A stretch of DNA of 64,000 nucleotides, from the NCBI GenBank assembly GCA_964607765.1, contig CAZSNT010000036.1, forward strand, positions 3,639 to 67,638, given 5' to 3'. Shown here one piece after another: positions 50,972 to 59,971 of this stretch. The stretch's first letter is position 1, and each line of letters opens with the position of its first letter. The notes under the pieces are model-generated. The model saw only the letters and a list, made by a program, of their open reading frames with translations. It ran no database searches and was not told where the DNA came from. The position numbers and the translations under genes were made by a program. Origin of the DNA: CAZSNT01 sp964607765. GTDB taxonomy: Bacteria > Verrucomicrobiota > Lentisphaeria > Oligosphaerales > JABHEG01.

Positions 50972-52969
50972 CTAATCCCCAGCCGGTTCCAGGCAGAACT
51001 CCAAGTCATCGATGTAGAGTTCCATGTGTGCCCCGTCCGGGCCGACGACCGGGTAGAGTTCGAGCACGATTTCCAGGGGCGGCCCGTTCTGGATCCTGTT
51101 GCCGTCGCCTGAGTGAACTGGCTCGGGCGGCGTCTGCTGCAGATCCCAACTGACCTGGCGCCAGCCGTGCCAGTCGAGTTTGTGCTCAGGCCCGTAGAAG
51201 TACTCGCCGGAGTTGTCCCGGATCCGGGGTCGGAACGGCAGGCCGCTGCCGTCGCCGTGGAGCTGGAACTGAAGCGAACGAATGGGGCTTCTGCAGTACT
51301 CGAACTTCACACTGAAGAGCTTCACCAACCAGGTTCGCTCCGCGGCTCCAGCGGGGAAGGTAACGTCGAGCTTCAGGCAGCGCTTTCCGGAGACTGCTCT
51401 GGCGTTTGTGAGTTCCGTCTTGCCCACAACGGACTTCCCGTTCGGGGCTTTTTCCGGTTGAGGATACACGCGGCACCAGGGGTTGGCGGCCTCGAAGTCA
51501 AACTGCCATTCGGTCTGTGCTGCGGCTACGGCGTGTTGTTCGGCGAACGGGTTGGGGATGGTGTCGAGGAACGGCAGGCTCGGTTCGCGGCGCAGGCCCG
51601 GGGTCAGGGCACGGCCGGCGGCGGTGACCGTGGGGGAAGCGATTCGGAACGCGGCGGCAGCGGTGTAGAGGGGGGGGGCCAAGCTGGACATCGCATCCTG
51701 TCCGGAGACCTTCCTGTACGCGGCGAACTGGTCCGGCGCGAACAGCGTGTCCTGCCAACGGATTCGGCCGGGGAAGTACGCGTTCTCGTTGACGTGCACG
51801 TTGCCGGATTCGGCGTGGAGCTCGCGCAGCGTGCAGTGCGCTGTCACGGTTCGCTTGACGTGGAGATGGGCCTCGGCTGCGGCCAGTATGCCTGTCTCGG
51901 CGCCCGCGATGAAGCAGTGTCGGACGGACGCGCGCGCGCCGTCGGTGACCGCGACACCCGTCTTGCCGCCGAGGATTGCCACATTGGCCAGGTACGCGGT
52001 GCCTGTGAGCATGGGGTCGCGCCCGTGGACGCCGAGGTGCTTGGCTGCGCCCGGACTGATGCGGACCTGATCGCCGTGGTTGTCTCTGATCACCGAATCG
52101 GTCACGCTGTTGAAGCCGCCGACGAAGTGTGCGCCGTGCGAGCGATTGTGTTCGGCGAGGATGCCGGAAAACAGTGAGCGCGCGGTATTGATGTCCTGGA
52201 TTCCGAAGGTGTTGTGGTGGAACCAGCCACCTTGAACGGTTGCGCCGACGTCCTCGTGCACCGAGAATCCGTCGTCGCCGTTGTGGCGTGCGACAATGCG
52301 CTGGAAGACCAGGCCGTAGCAGCTGCCGTGCACGTTGAAGCCGTCGTTGGCGAAGTACTCGCAGACGAGATTCCGGATGACGACGTGGCTCGCGCCGGAG
52401 AACGCGGCTCCGGATATGCGCATCGTTCCCGACAGCTCGAGTTGGGCCGGCGTTTCGCCTGTGCGGCAGCGGATGAACGCGCCTTGCTCCGGCCAGCAGG
52501 CTTCCCCCGGTGTCAACTCGTCAGGGCGTTTCGTGCTGCCGGCAAGACGCGTACCGTTTGCGTCCACGAGGAACGGGCGGTGTGCGCCGCGCCGCACGGT
52601 GTTCGGGTAGAGCCACAGGCCGTTGTCCTGATCCTGCCACGCGTCGGCCGGGACGGGTTCGAGTCCGGTCAGAACGGCCCCGTTGCCCTCAACCGTGACG
52701 GGGTTGCCCGGGAGCCCGCCACGCGCGCCGAACACAAGGCTTTCACGGTATGGGCCGGCCGTGGGGTCGATGCTCAGTGTGTCGCCGGGACCGCAGAGCG
52801 CCAGACCCCGAGCGAGGGTCCGCACCGGTTCCGTGCCGGCCGTGCCGGCGCGCGTGTCATCGCCCTGGGTCGCGCTGACGTGGATGGTCGCGGCTGACAG
52901 GCGTGGGCCCCCGATCGAGAATGCCAGGAGTAGCAGGAGGCGATTGAGGGTGGGCGTTGCGTGACGCAT
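50972..52969 (-). CDS. Secreted right-handed beta-helix protein
   Basis: 665 aa. A signal peptide (about 26 residues, ending LSA) precedes ATIHVSATQGDDTRAGTAGTEPVRTL, the typical opening of secreted beta-helix (pectate-lyase-like) proteins; from about 130 to 420 run helix coils with repeating hydrophobic and Asn/Gly positions (VVIRNLVCEYFANDGFNVHG, GTVQGGWFHHNTFG-type). The last 150 residues form a jelly-roll-like domain (CRVYPQPEK to YIDDLEF) that could bind carbohydrate. It probably binds or cuts a polysaccharide outside the cell. I start at 52969 because it begins the signal peptide; the frame is open to 53014. Catalytic residues not identifiable. Confidence 0.85.
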   Translation of the reverse strand: MRHATPTLNRLLLLLAFSIGGPRLSAATIHVSATQGDDTRAGTAGTEPVRTLARGLALCGPGDTLSIDPTAGPYRESLVFGARGGLPGNPVTVEGNGAVLTGLEPVPADAWQDQDNGLWLYPNTVRRGAHRPFLVDANGTRLAGSTKRPDELTPGEACWPEQGAFIRCRTGETPAQLELSGTMRISGAAFSGASHVVIRNLVCEYFANDGFNVHGSCYGLVFQRIVARHNGDDGFSVHEDVGATVQGGWFHHNTFGIQDINTARSLFSGILAEHNRSHGAHFVGGFNSVTDSVIRDNHGDQVRISPGAAKHLGVHGRDPMLTGTAYLANVAILGGKTGVAVTDGARASVRHCFIAGAETGILAAAEAHLHVKRTVTAHCTLRELHAESGNVHVNENAYFPGRIRWQDTLFAPDQFAAYRKVSGQDAMSSLAPPLYTAAAAFRIASPTVTAAGRALTPGLRREPSLPFLDTIPNPFAEQHAVAAAQTEWQFDFEAANPWCRVYPQPEKAPNGKSVVGKTELTNARAVSGKRCLKLDVTFPAGAAERTWLVKLFSVKFEYCRSPIRSLQFQLHGDGSGLPFRPRIRDNSGEYFYGPEHKLDWHGWRQVSWDLQQTPPEPVHSGDGNRIQNGPPLEIVLELYPVVGPDGAHMELYIDDLEFCLEPAGD

Positions 52970-53140
52970 GGTTGCCTGCTCCGCTGTTGCATGGTTCGAT
53001 GTGGTTCGAGACAAGGTAGTGTTCGGATGCTGCGTCGCCAGTCAGGGCTGGTCCGCCGTCCATCGCCGCTCTTTACCGGCGCCGTGCCCACGGCGTCCGG
53101 TGCGAGAGCTTGCTGTGGTTCGTTCAGTCTGGTGACATAT

Positions 53141-53195
53141 CCGGCAGTAGGCCGCTCGGCCCCCGAGCGGCGCGGCGCGGCTCTACTCCCCACGG
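53141..53195 (+). repeat. Hairpin repeat family E, copy 3
   Basis: GCCGCTCGG (53151-53159) and CCGAGCGGC (53163-53171) flank CCC; the sequence that follows resembles the pilin leader element. Confidence 0.65.
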
Positions 53196-53273
53196 AACCG
53201 GGATTGCGGCCTGCACCGTTGTGGTCCATGCGGTAGAGTAGAGGCAACCGATGCGGAAACAGGAGTGAGGCGG

Positions 53274-53408
53274 ATGCGATCGTGCGCGACGTTGATCAGT
53301 GTTCTGTTCTGCTGTTGCCTGGCGGCGCAGGAGAGGAGCGTGGACTCGGGTGTCGAGCTGTTGATCGATGCGGACGGATGGACCTCCGATGATACAGGAG
53401 GAGATTGA
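53274..53408 (+). CDS. Small ORF with signal-peptide-like start
   Basis: 44 codons. It begins MRSCATLISVLFCCCLAAQE, which reads as a short signal peptide with a Cys-rich hydrophobic core, followed by about 25 acidic residues ending in TGGD and TGA. GGAG lies about 9 nt upstream. The stop is 2 bp before the ATG of the sialidase-like gene, whose ribosome site lies inside this frame. It could be a small secreted peptide, a leader for the next gene, or the remains of a lost export sequence. Weak support. Confidence 0.35.
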   Translation: MRSCATLISVLFCCCLAAQERSVDSGVELLIDADGWTSDDTGGD

Positions 53409-53410
53409 TC

Positions 53411-54520
53411 ATGGCACATGAAGTGGAAAGGGACCAGGGGGCTGCGGCGATTCTCGATATCAAGGTGCTGTGCAAGCAACCCGATCGGTACATCGGCTGG
53501 CCGACGGTCGCGTGCACGCGCGGCGGTGAACTGCTTGTCGCGTTCTCCGGGGATCGTGACGCGCACGTGTGTCCGTGGGGCAAGGTCCAGCTGATCCGGA
53601 GTCAGGACGGTGGCGAGTCATGGTCGGAGCCGGTCAGTATCTGCAACACGCCCCTGGACGATCGTGATGCGGGGATTATCGAGACACGGGAGGGCACGCT
53701 TGTGGTTGCCTGGTTCACGTCCCTGGCATTCGAGGGGCAAGCGAAGCGGCATCGCTGCGAGGGCGGGGCGCTGGGGCAGTGGCACTACTATGCGGAGAAG
53801 CTGACGCCCGAGATCCGCCAGCAATGGCTGGGGTACTGGACGCGGCGGTCGGAGGATGGCGGTCAGACGTGGGACGAGCCCGTGAAGACCAAAGGCTCGG
53901 CGCCGCACGGTGCGATCGAGCTTGCGGATGGCCGGCTGCTGTATGTGGGGCGTCGCTCCCCGCACAGGGACACGGAGCTGACCGTTGAGGAGTCGCGCGA
54001 TGACGGACGCTCCTGGCAACAGATTGCCTCGATCACGACGGCGGAGACGGATCCGATCACGAGTTTCCACGAGCCGCACGTGGCGGAGACGGCGGACGGG
54101 AAGCTGGTGGCCCAGTTCCGTTACCACTACTACGAAGGCGAACCGCGGCGGATGAACAATCTGAAGAGCTTCATGCGCCAGGCGGAGAGCGCGGACGGCG
54201 GCAGGACGTGGACCGTAGCGCACGAGATCCCGCTGCTCGGCTACCCGCCGCATTTGCTGCGGCTGCGGAACGGTTGGTTGCTGAGCGTCTACGGGCGGCG
54301 TTGTGCGCCTTACGGCGAGTACGCCTGCATCAGTCGCGACGGGGGCGAGACGTGGGATGTGGCCAACGAGATCAAGCTGGCCGGCGCCGCGAACGGCGAC
54401 CTCGGCTACCCCGCGTCGGCACAGCTTCCGGACGGCACGATCTGGACGGTCTACTACCAGCCGCACATGTCAGGCGAGAAGACCTGTTTGATGGGCACGC
54501 ACTGGCGGCTGAGGGAGTGA
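53411..54520 (+). CDS. Sialidase-like (BNR/Asp-box) protein
   Basis: 369 aa with five Asp-box motifs: SQDGGESW, SEDGGQTW, SRDDGRSW, SADGGRTW and SRDGGETW, spaced along a six-bladed propeller of the sialidase superfamily (BNR-type). Such proteins hydrolyse sialic acid or related terminal sugars, but many members have unknown substrates. No signal peptide is present from the ATG at 53411, which has AGGAGG 9 nt upstream; a cytoplasmic role on imported oligosaccharides is therefore likely unless the small upstream frame matters. Its stop is followed by four family B hairpin repeats. Fold confident, activity inferred. Confidence 0.85.
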   Translation: MAHEVERDQGAAAILDIKVLCKQPDRYIGWPTVACTRGGELLVAFSGDRDAHVCPWGKVQLIRSQDGGESWSEPVSICNTPLDDRDAGIIETREGTLVVAWFTSLAFEGQAKRHRCEGGALGQWHYYAEKLTPEIRQQWLGYWTRRSEDGGQTWDEPVKTKGSAPHGAIELADGRLLYVGRRSPHRDTELTVEESRDDGRSWQQIASITTAETDPITSFHEPHVAETADGKLVAQFRYHYYEGEPRRMNNLKSFMRQAESADGGRTWTVAHEIPLLGYPPHLLRLRNGWLLSVYGRRCAPYGEYACISRDGGETWDVANEIKLAGAANGDLGYPASAQLPDGTIWTVYYQPHMSGEKTCLMGTHWRLRE

Positions 54521-54552
54521 CCGGCGTGACGTGGCCGCCTGGCCGCTGGTCT

Positions 54553-54723
54553 GATTCACCCACGACGCGAGGTCGTGGGGGTCTGCGCATCCTAGTCTGC
54601 TTCACCCCCGACGCGAGGTCGTGGGGGTCTGTGCATCCTGACCTGCTTCACCCCCGACGCAAGGTCGTGGGGGTCTGCGCATCCTGACCTGCTTCACCCA
54701 CGACGCGAGGTCGTGGGGGTCTG
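54553..54723 (+). repeat. Family B hairpin repeats, 46-bp period
   Basis: Four copies of TTCACCCACGACGCGAGGTC or close variants begin at 54555, 54601, 54647 and 54693, exactly 46 bp apart, each with the CCCACGAC/GTCGTGGG-type hairpin (CCCCCGAC in two copies) and GGGTC. The intervening bases are nearly identical between copies but unlike those of the 58-bp array at 13791-13940. Confidence 0.88.
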
Positions 54724-54751
54724 GGCGTGCCGTGGCGCCTGTCCGCTGATC

Positions 54752-56215
54752 TCAGCCGAGTTCGATGGCCAGCACGTTGGTGTATTTGGCGGGGAGCTCA
54801 TCCGGGAGTTTGACCGTCAGTGTGCCGAACGTCTGGCTGAACTGGCACTCGCCGGCGCCGAGCAGTTTCACTGCCCCGACCTTGTCCTGCTCGGTCAGGC
54901 TCTTGACGACCGCGACCCGGTTCTCGGGCGCGCTGAGCATGAACGCGTAGAGCGTGTTGCCCTTGGCGGTGAAGCGATAGTCCGAGCTGTTCCAGGCCAC
55001 CTTGTCTTCTTTGAAGCCCTCGATCCGCACCTGGCTGTCGCCTTCGGCGTTCTGGCGCCAGGGCCGTGTGCCGTGGATCGCCTCGCCGCAGACCGCGAAC
55101 CAACCCGCGAGCTCTTCCAGCAGGTAGCGAGTCTCATCATCGATCGTGCCGTCGGGCTTCTGCAGGATGTTGAGCAGCATACAGCCGTTCTTGGCGACGA
55201 TGTCGATCAGCATCTCGATGACATGGTCAGGCGTCTTGAACTTCTGCCGCACATCGTAGAACCAGTTGCCGATGCAGGTGTCGGTCTGCCACGGGTTCGG
55301 GTTGATGCCGGGCAGCTGGCTTTTCTCGATGTCGAGTACGCCGACACGGTAGATCTCGGGGCGTCGGTCTTTCTGGTTATAGACCGCCCGGTTCTCGCCG
55401 TGCTTGCGGATCGACGTGTTGTAGAGCTCTGCCACGGCTTGCAGGCCATAGGTGAACTCGGGCGCGCCTTGCTCGGACACGTGTCTGTCGCCGAAGGGCA
55501 GCGGCCCGTCCGAATAGAGCAGATCCGGCTCGTAGAGCTCGATCACTTCCTTCATCACAGCCAGCCAATACTCGCGGAACTTGACGTTCTTGGTGTACCA
55601 GGGCCGGGCCGCCGTCTGACTGCGGTCTTCGCCCTCCTGAACGTGCTCGCAGTTGTCGAAGTAGAAGTCGCGGTACTCGGGGTCGTTGCCGTCGTAGGGG
55701 ACGCCGGCGTATGGGCCGTATGTGTCGCACCACTTGTTCGTGCGCCACCACGAGAATGTCGCCCCCAGGTGCTCGGTGAGCCCGAACGGCATGCCTTCTC
55801 TGTCAGCGGCTGCCTTCCAGAGCCCGGAGATGTCTTTGCCCGGGCCGACTTCCACCGAGTTGAAACGGTTGAGCTTCGACGCGTAGTTGAAGAAGTGGTC
55901 GTGATGCATGGCCTGACCCACGAAGTACCGGGCGCCCGCTTTCTTGTACAGGCCCATCAGCTCCTCCGGATCGAACTTCTCCGCCTTCCAGAGCGCGCAG
56001 ATGTCCTTGTACCCGAACGTCGACGGGTGGCCGTAGTGGCGGATGTGGTAGAGGTACTGGGCGTGGCCCTGGATGTACATGTGCCGAGCATACCAGTCGC
56101 CGTACATGGGCACGCACTGCGGACCCCAATGGCTCCAGATTCCGAACTTCGCGTCTTGGAACCAGGTCGGGCATTCGTACTGCAGCAGTGATTCAAACGT
56201 TGGGTCAAAGGCCAT
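54752..56215 (-). CDS. Alpha-L-fucosidase (GH29 family)
   Basis: 487 aa, usual for the family. It should release alpha-linked L-fucose from glycans. GH29 features are WFQDAKFGIWSHWGP near the N-terminus, the H-H-D region GQAMHHDHFFNY, and the nucleophile Asp probably in DLLYSDGPLPFGD; a C-terminal beta-sandwich follows. No signal peptide, so the substrate is probably an imported oligosaccharide or the enzyme acts in the cytoplasm. Start at 56215 with GAGGA about 11 nt upstream; the frame is open to 56284. Together with the sulfatases it suggests a sulfated fucose-containing glycan. The UroD-like gene upstream is on the same strand. Confidence 0.9.
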   Translation of the reverse strand: MAFDPTFESLLQYECPTWFQDAKFGIWSHWGPQCVPMYGDWYARHMYIQGHAQYLYHIRHYGHPSTFGYKDICALWKAEKFDPEELMGLYKKAGARYFVGQAMHHDHFFNYASKLNRFNSVEVGPGKDISGLWKAAADREGMPFGLTEHLGATFSWWRTNKWCDTYGPYAGVPYDGNDPEYRDFYFDNCEHVQEGEDRSQTAARPWYTKNVKFREYWLAVMKEVIELYEPDLLYSDGPLPFGDRHVSEQGAPEFTYGLQAVAELYNTSIRKHGENRAVYNQKDRRPEIYRVGVLDIEKSQLPGINPNPWQTDTCIGNWFYDVRQKFKTPDHVIEMLIDIVAKNGCMLLNILQKPDGTIDDETRYLLEELAGWFAVCGEAIHGTRPWRQNAEGDSQVRIEGFKEDKVAWNSSDYRFTAKGNTLYAFMLSAPENRVAVVKSLTEQDKVGAVKLLGAGECQFSQTFGTLTVKLPDELPAKYTNVLAIELG

Positions 56216-56376
56216 TTTCAGTAGTCCTCTTGGTGAACGTGCATTCCCGGCTCCCGTGGCGGACGCTGTCGGGCGCTCGCGCACGGGGGCGGCAGACGGG
56301 CCGACAATGTAATGCCTGAATGGAAGGCCAGCATCCCGAGCCGCCTCTTTGCGTGAATTGGGCGGGCGCCCCAGAG

Positions 56377-56421
56377 CCGCTCGCTGAAGCTCGCTCCAAC
56401 TGCCGCTTGAAAGCGGAACTC
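56377..56421 (-). repeat. Family C repeat, single arm
   Basis: These 45 bases match the reverse complement of the left arm at 40268-40312 with about two differences. Only one arm is present here, between the fucosidase and the UroD-like gene. Confidence 0.8.
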
Positions 56422-56470
56422 AGGCTCCGGCATCCGTTGGTCGGCTTTGCCATGCGTGGGACGTCGGGCG

Positions 56471-57634
56471 TCAGCCGCCCAGTTCGATGCAGCGTTTGCG
56501 GTAGTGCAGGTAGTTCTCGTAGGGCACTTCTTCCGGCACACCGTGGTCGCAGGTCGGGATATAGCCGCCGCGTTCGCGCATCGGCGGGAGGATGCGCTCG
56601 ACCATGCGGTCGATGTCCGCTTTGGTCCGCGCCAGCACGCGTTTGTCGATGCCGCCGAGCACGACGAGCTCCGGGTACTGGTGTCCGACCTCGACCACGT
56701 CGCAGCCCGACGCGACCTCGAACGGGCTCATGACGTCCATGCCGATCTCCTGGTACACGGGGATGAGGGGATTGGCGAATCCGTCCGTGTCGATGTGCAC
56801 GTACAGATGCCGGTTCGGATCGAGCTGCCGCGACCTGAGATTGGTGATCAGCTGCTGGTAGTAGGGGAACAGAAACTCGCGCATCATGTCGGGGCTGATG
56901 AGCGACCCGTTGTTGTAGCAGATGTCCTCGGCGAAGAAGAGCTGGTCAATGGTCACGTGCCGCTGGTGTCGGGCAATGACGGAGTCGGCAAGTTCGAGCC
57001 AAGTCTGCATGCAGGCGTGCACCAGCTCCGGCTGATCGCAGAACACGTACAACACGTCTTCCGGGCCGATCAGGCTGCGCAGGTACATGTAGCCACCGAT
57101 CAGGCCCTGTGTGATGATCATGCCCCTGGCTGCTGCCGCTTTCGCGTTGGTCATGCGTTCGGACAGGTCCGCAACGCGCTCCGGGGACGCCGGATCGAGC
57201 CGCCACTTACAATTCTCTTCCCACGTCTTCAGATCCTTGACAGGATGGTCAAGGTACTCCGGCATGAAACCGCTGCGCCGACCTTTGAAGAACAGCACAT
57301 GCCGGCCGGCATGGTCTTGTGCTACCTCGCACTCGCCCCGGTCCTCGATGACTTTCGTCTCGAATGCGGGCACGAACGCGGCTTCGCACCAGCCGAGTTG
57401 CCCCAAGCCGTGCTGGCCGCCCGGGTCGTAGTTGAACAGTTCGTGGCGCGGCACATCCTCCGGCATGCCCTGTTCCTTCCAGCGCTCGAGGCAGTAGAAG
57501 CCGAACTCGCGTCGCACCAAGGGCGCGCCCGGGACGCGTTCATAGGCGTCGCGCAGTTTCCTGGCGCCTTCGCACATTTGCTCTCGCGGCAGCATTTGGC
57601 GAATTCCGTCCGGCTTTGTTGGCGAGCTGTCCAT
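56471..57634 (-). CDS. UroD/MtaA-like protein
   Basis: 387 aa of the uroporphyrinogen decarboxylase fold (PF01208), nearer to MtaA/CmuA-type corrinoid methyltransferases than to HemE: the HemE N-terminal RQAGRY motif is absent, and the segment IDTDGFANPLIPVYQEIGMDVMSPFEVASGCDV has the DG and Cys/Asp positions of the methyltransferase branch. The ending is CDHGVPEEVPYENYLHYR. The likely job is methyl transfer or catabolism of a methylated compound, but no corrinoid protein gene is nearby. GAGGAG about 9 nt upstream of 57634 sets the start; the open frame extends far upstream to 59692 only as a shadow of the divergent gene. Confidence 0.82.
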   Translation of the reverse strand: MDSSPTKPDGIRQMLPREQMCEGARKLRDAYERVPGAPLVRREFGFYCLERWKEQGMPEDVPRHELFNYDPGGQHGLGQLGWCEAAFVPAFETKVIEDRGECEVAQDHAGRHVLFFKGRRSGFMPEYLDHPVKDLKTWEENCKWRLDPASPERVADLSERMTNAKAAAARGMIITQGLIGGYMYLRSLIGPEDVLYVFCDQPELVHACMQTWLELADSVIARHQRHVTIDQLFFAEDICYNNGSLISPDMMREFLFPYYQQLITNLRSRQLDPNRHLYVHIDTDGFANPLIPVYQEIGMDVMSPFEVASGCDVVEVGHQYPELVVLGGIDKRVLARTKADIDRMVERILPPMRERGGYIPTCDHGVPEEVPYENYLHYRKRCIELGG

Positions 57635-57784
57635 TGTCTCTGGCTCCTCGTTGCTGACGATCGTATAAAGTACGCGCTCAAACGTCACTAGGCATGGCGT
57701 GTGCGTTGACAACGATGCTGTCGACTTTATCGTTGGGAGGTCGTCTGAGTTGGTTCGGCGCATGGATGGAGCGAGATCGGTGTA

Positions 57785-59971
57785 ATGGCATGCAGTCGTC
57801 GACGGTTTCCGGTGTTCACGGTTGCGCTTGCTGCCGTGGCTCTTGCTGCCGTGGCGTATCGCCTGACATGGACGCCGGAGTGGACTGTGTTGACGGGCAC
57901 GGAGGCGGAGCGGCAGGAGGCCTGCCGTTCGGTGTACCGCAAGTCTCCTGCCCGGGCCGGCTGGTGTCTCGAGCGGCTGCTCAGCGATTCGTCGCCCGCG
58001 GTTCGGATTCCCGCCTTGGAGGCGTTGGTCCACCGTCCGGACCTGCACGGCAGGTTCGCAGCGACCGTGCACGGGCTGGCGCGCGGCGCTGATCCGCACG
58101 TACGTGCCCGAGCCATCGAGTACTTCTTCCAGCACGACGGCGCGCTTTCTGCCGACCTGATCTCGCAGGCTCGTGCCGACTTGGAGGATCCCGTCTTCCG
58201 CGACCAGCATCCCGGGCTGACCGCTGCGGTGCTCTCGGCCGCGCTGGCGCGGGGGCAGACTGACGTGGTTGACTGGGTTGTGGGGCTGGTCGAGCGGGGC
58301 GCGGTTGGTGACACGGGGGCGTTCCAGGCCGTGGTGCGGCACCCGGACCTGCTGCGTCCGTTCCGGGGTCGACTGGTGTCGTGTCTGGGAACGAGCGGCC
58401 CCGCGGTCAAAGCGTTTGTGGTGGCCGCATTGACGGCGATCGACGGGCGCATGCGCGGCACGGCGCCGGATGACTGGCGCGACACACGGGAGGACGTACC
58501 GGGGTCGGCTGCAGAGCCGCTGCCGGTGAACAGCTTCACGGTGGAAGGGGAATGGGCGCACCGGCTGCAGCCGAATTTCCAGATTGACAGGACAGACGGC
58601 GAATTGGGCCTGCACCTTGGCGAGGGGGCGGGCGGCGACCATTTCTGGCGGCGGCAGCGTTACAGCACGGTGGACATCGGCAAGGCGCACTTCACTTTCA
58701 CGCTGTCGAAGAGCGATCGCTACCAGCTTTGGTTCCGCTGTTGGTTCTCGGACAAGTGCGGCAATCATTCGCTGTTGCACGTTGACGGGCGCTGGCTGCG
58801 CTGGCGTGCGGCGTCGCACGATGACAAGTACGACCGGCTGCAGCAGTGGCACTGGAAGCGGATCGAGACCAACGTGGCGTTGAGCGCGGGGCAACACACG
58901 GTGACGTTGACGGCGGGCGACGACGGACTGGTATACGACAAGCTGGCGCTGTTGCCTGCGGGGCAGCGCTTCGATCCGGTTTCGCCACCCCCGCTCCGGC
59001 CGTTGTTCGATCCGGCGTTGCCGAGCTCTGTCAGCATTTCGACTGAGGCGCAGTCCCAGGTCCGGGGCACGACGCAGACGGTGACTGTGTGGGTACGCCG
59101 GAACTCGGCGCGCATCACGTCGGGCGAGGTGCGCTTGGCTGTTCCCGCGCCGTTCGAGGTGTTGGGTGCGGACACGGCCCGGGTGGCGTTTGCCGCGGGA
59201 TCGGCTGTGGCAGGCGCGCCGTTCCGGGTCCATGCACCCACGACGTCCGTGGGCGGCGAGGGCGATTGTGTCGCGACGTTCAGCGTGGACGGCAAGCAGG
59301 CGGCGGTCGGCTCGATGATCCTCGGTCTGACTTACGACTGGTACACGACCGGTCCGCTCAACCCGTCGGATCCGCGTTGCCTCACGTTGAGCAGGCAACA
59401 GTCGCTGTCCGACGCGGATCTGGCGGAGGGTTGGCAACGCTATCCGGCGAAGGGCTACGACCGGTACCGCCGGCTCGACTTCGAGCGTGCGTTCGGCCAG
59501 CAGCACAACGTCTGCATTTTCCTGTACACCGAGATTGACGTGGTGCGGGGCGGCCAGTTCGAGTCGTTCTTGACTCTGGACGACAGCGGCGTCGTCACCA
59601 TCGACGGCAAACGCGTAGCCGGCCGGCGCGAGGCGGGCGTGGGCGAGGGCTGGATGCTGGTGGACAACGTCGCGCTTGCCCCGGGCAGACACCGCGTGTT
59701 CGCGTGGGTGTACCAGGCAGACTTCCCGGAGCCGTCAGGCCCGGACGCCGGCCGCCACACTCCGAACCACTGGGTTTTCAAGTGGCTGCTGCGGGAGTCC
59801 AGGCACCGTGCCGCGCCGCAGATCAGGGGCGTGGTGGTGGAGGCGGGGAGTAGGGGAGGCGGAAAACGGAAAACGGAAGACGGAAGAGGGAAAACGGAAG
59901 ACGGAAGAGGGAAAACGGAAGACGGAAGAGGGAAAACGGAAGACGGAAAGCGAGCGAGAGACAGCGAATGA
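57785..59971 (+). CDS. Secreted protein with HEAT-like and sandwich domains, repeat-derived tail
   Basis: 728 aa; no named family recognised. An N-terminal hydrophobic segment (residues 8-24) serves as signal peptide or anchor. Residues about 35-240 look like HEAT-type helices (PAVRIPALEALVHRPDL). From about 270 two or three beta-rich domains follow, including WFRCWFSDKCGNHSLLHVDG and an EFESFLTLDDSGVVTIDG segment that recalls PA14-like sandwiches. The last 33 residues (from KRKTEDGRGK) are coded by a 21-bp minisatellite. Probably extracytoplasmic carbohydrate binding. It overlaps the FG-GAP gene by ATGA, so both belong to one unit. Confidence 0.65.
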   Translation: MACSRRRFPVFTVALAAVALAAVAYRLTWTPEWTVLTGTEAERQEACRSVYRKSPARAGWCLERLLSDSSPAVRIPALEALVHRPDLHGRFAATVHGLARGADPHVRARAIEYFFQHDGALSADLISQARADLEDPVFRDQHPGLTAAVLSAALARGQTDVVDWVVGLVERGAVGDTGAFQAVVRHPDLLRPFRGRLVSCLGTSGPAVKAFVVAALTAIDGRMRGTAPDDWRDTREDVPGSAAEPLPVNSFTVEGEWAHRLQPNFQIDRTDGELGLHLGEGAGGDHFWRRQRYSTVDIGKAHFTFTLSKSDRYQLWFRCWFSDKCGNHSLLHVDGRWLRWRAASHDDKYDRLQQWHWKRIETNVALSAGQHTVTLTAGDDGLVYDKLALLPAGQRFDPVSPPPLRPLFDPALPSSVSISTEAQSQVRGTTQTVTVWVRRNSARITSGEVRLAVPAPFEVLGADTARVAFAAGSAVAGAPFRVHAPTTSVGGEGDCVATFSVDGKQAAVGSMILGLTYDWYTTGPLNPSDPRCLTLSRQQSLSDADLAEGWQRYPAKGYDRYRRLDFERAFGQQHNVCIFLYTEIDVVRGGQFESFLTLDDSGVVTIDGKRVAGRREAGVGEGWMLVDNVALAPGRHRVFAWVYQADFPEPSGPDAGRHTPNHWVFKWLLRESRHRAAPQIRGVVVEAGSRGGGKRKTEDGRGKTEDGRGKTEDGRGKTEDGKRARDSE
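59862..59950 (+). repeat. 21-bp minisatellite inside a gene
   Basis: About four tandem copies of GGAAAACGGAAGACGGAAGAG, coding for GKTEDGR units at the C-terminus of the preceding gene and ending 18 bp before the next start codon. Confidence 0.85.

Larger units (their letters stand above)
52970..53410. other. Spacer between divergent genes with hairpin repeat and small frame
   Basis: The first 170 bp show nothing recognised, then comes family E copy 3 (53141-53195) and a 44-codon open frame just before the sialidase-like gene. Confidence 0.6.

Noticed and set aside
54553..54723. CRISPR-like array of repeats and spacers
   Set aside because: The repeats are regularly spaced, but the parts between them are nearly identical, so there are no unique spacers, and no cas gene is present. 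The same holds for 13791-13940.
57635..59692. 1073-residue version of the UroD-like gene
   Set aside because: The extra 680 residues are antisense to the HEAT/sandwich gene, low in complexity and rich in Arg. GAGGAG and a family-like N-terminus support the start at 57634.
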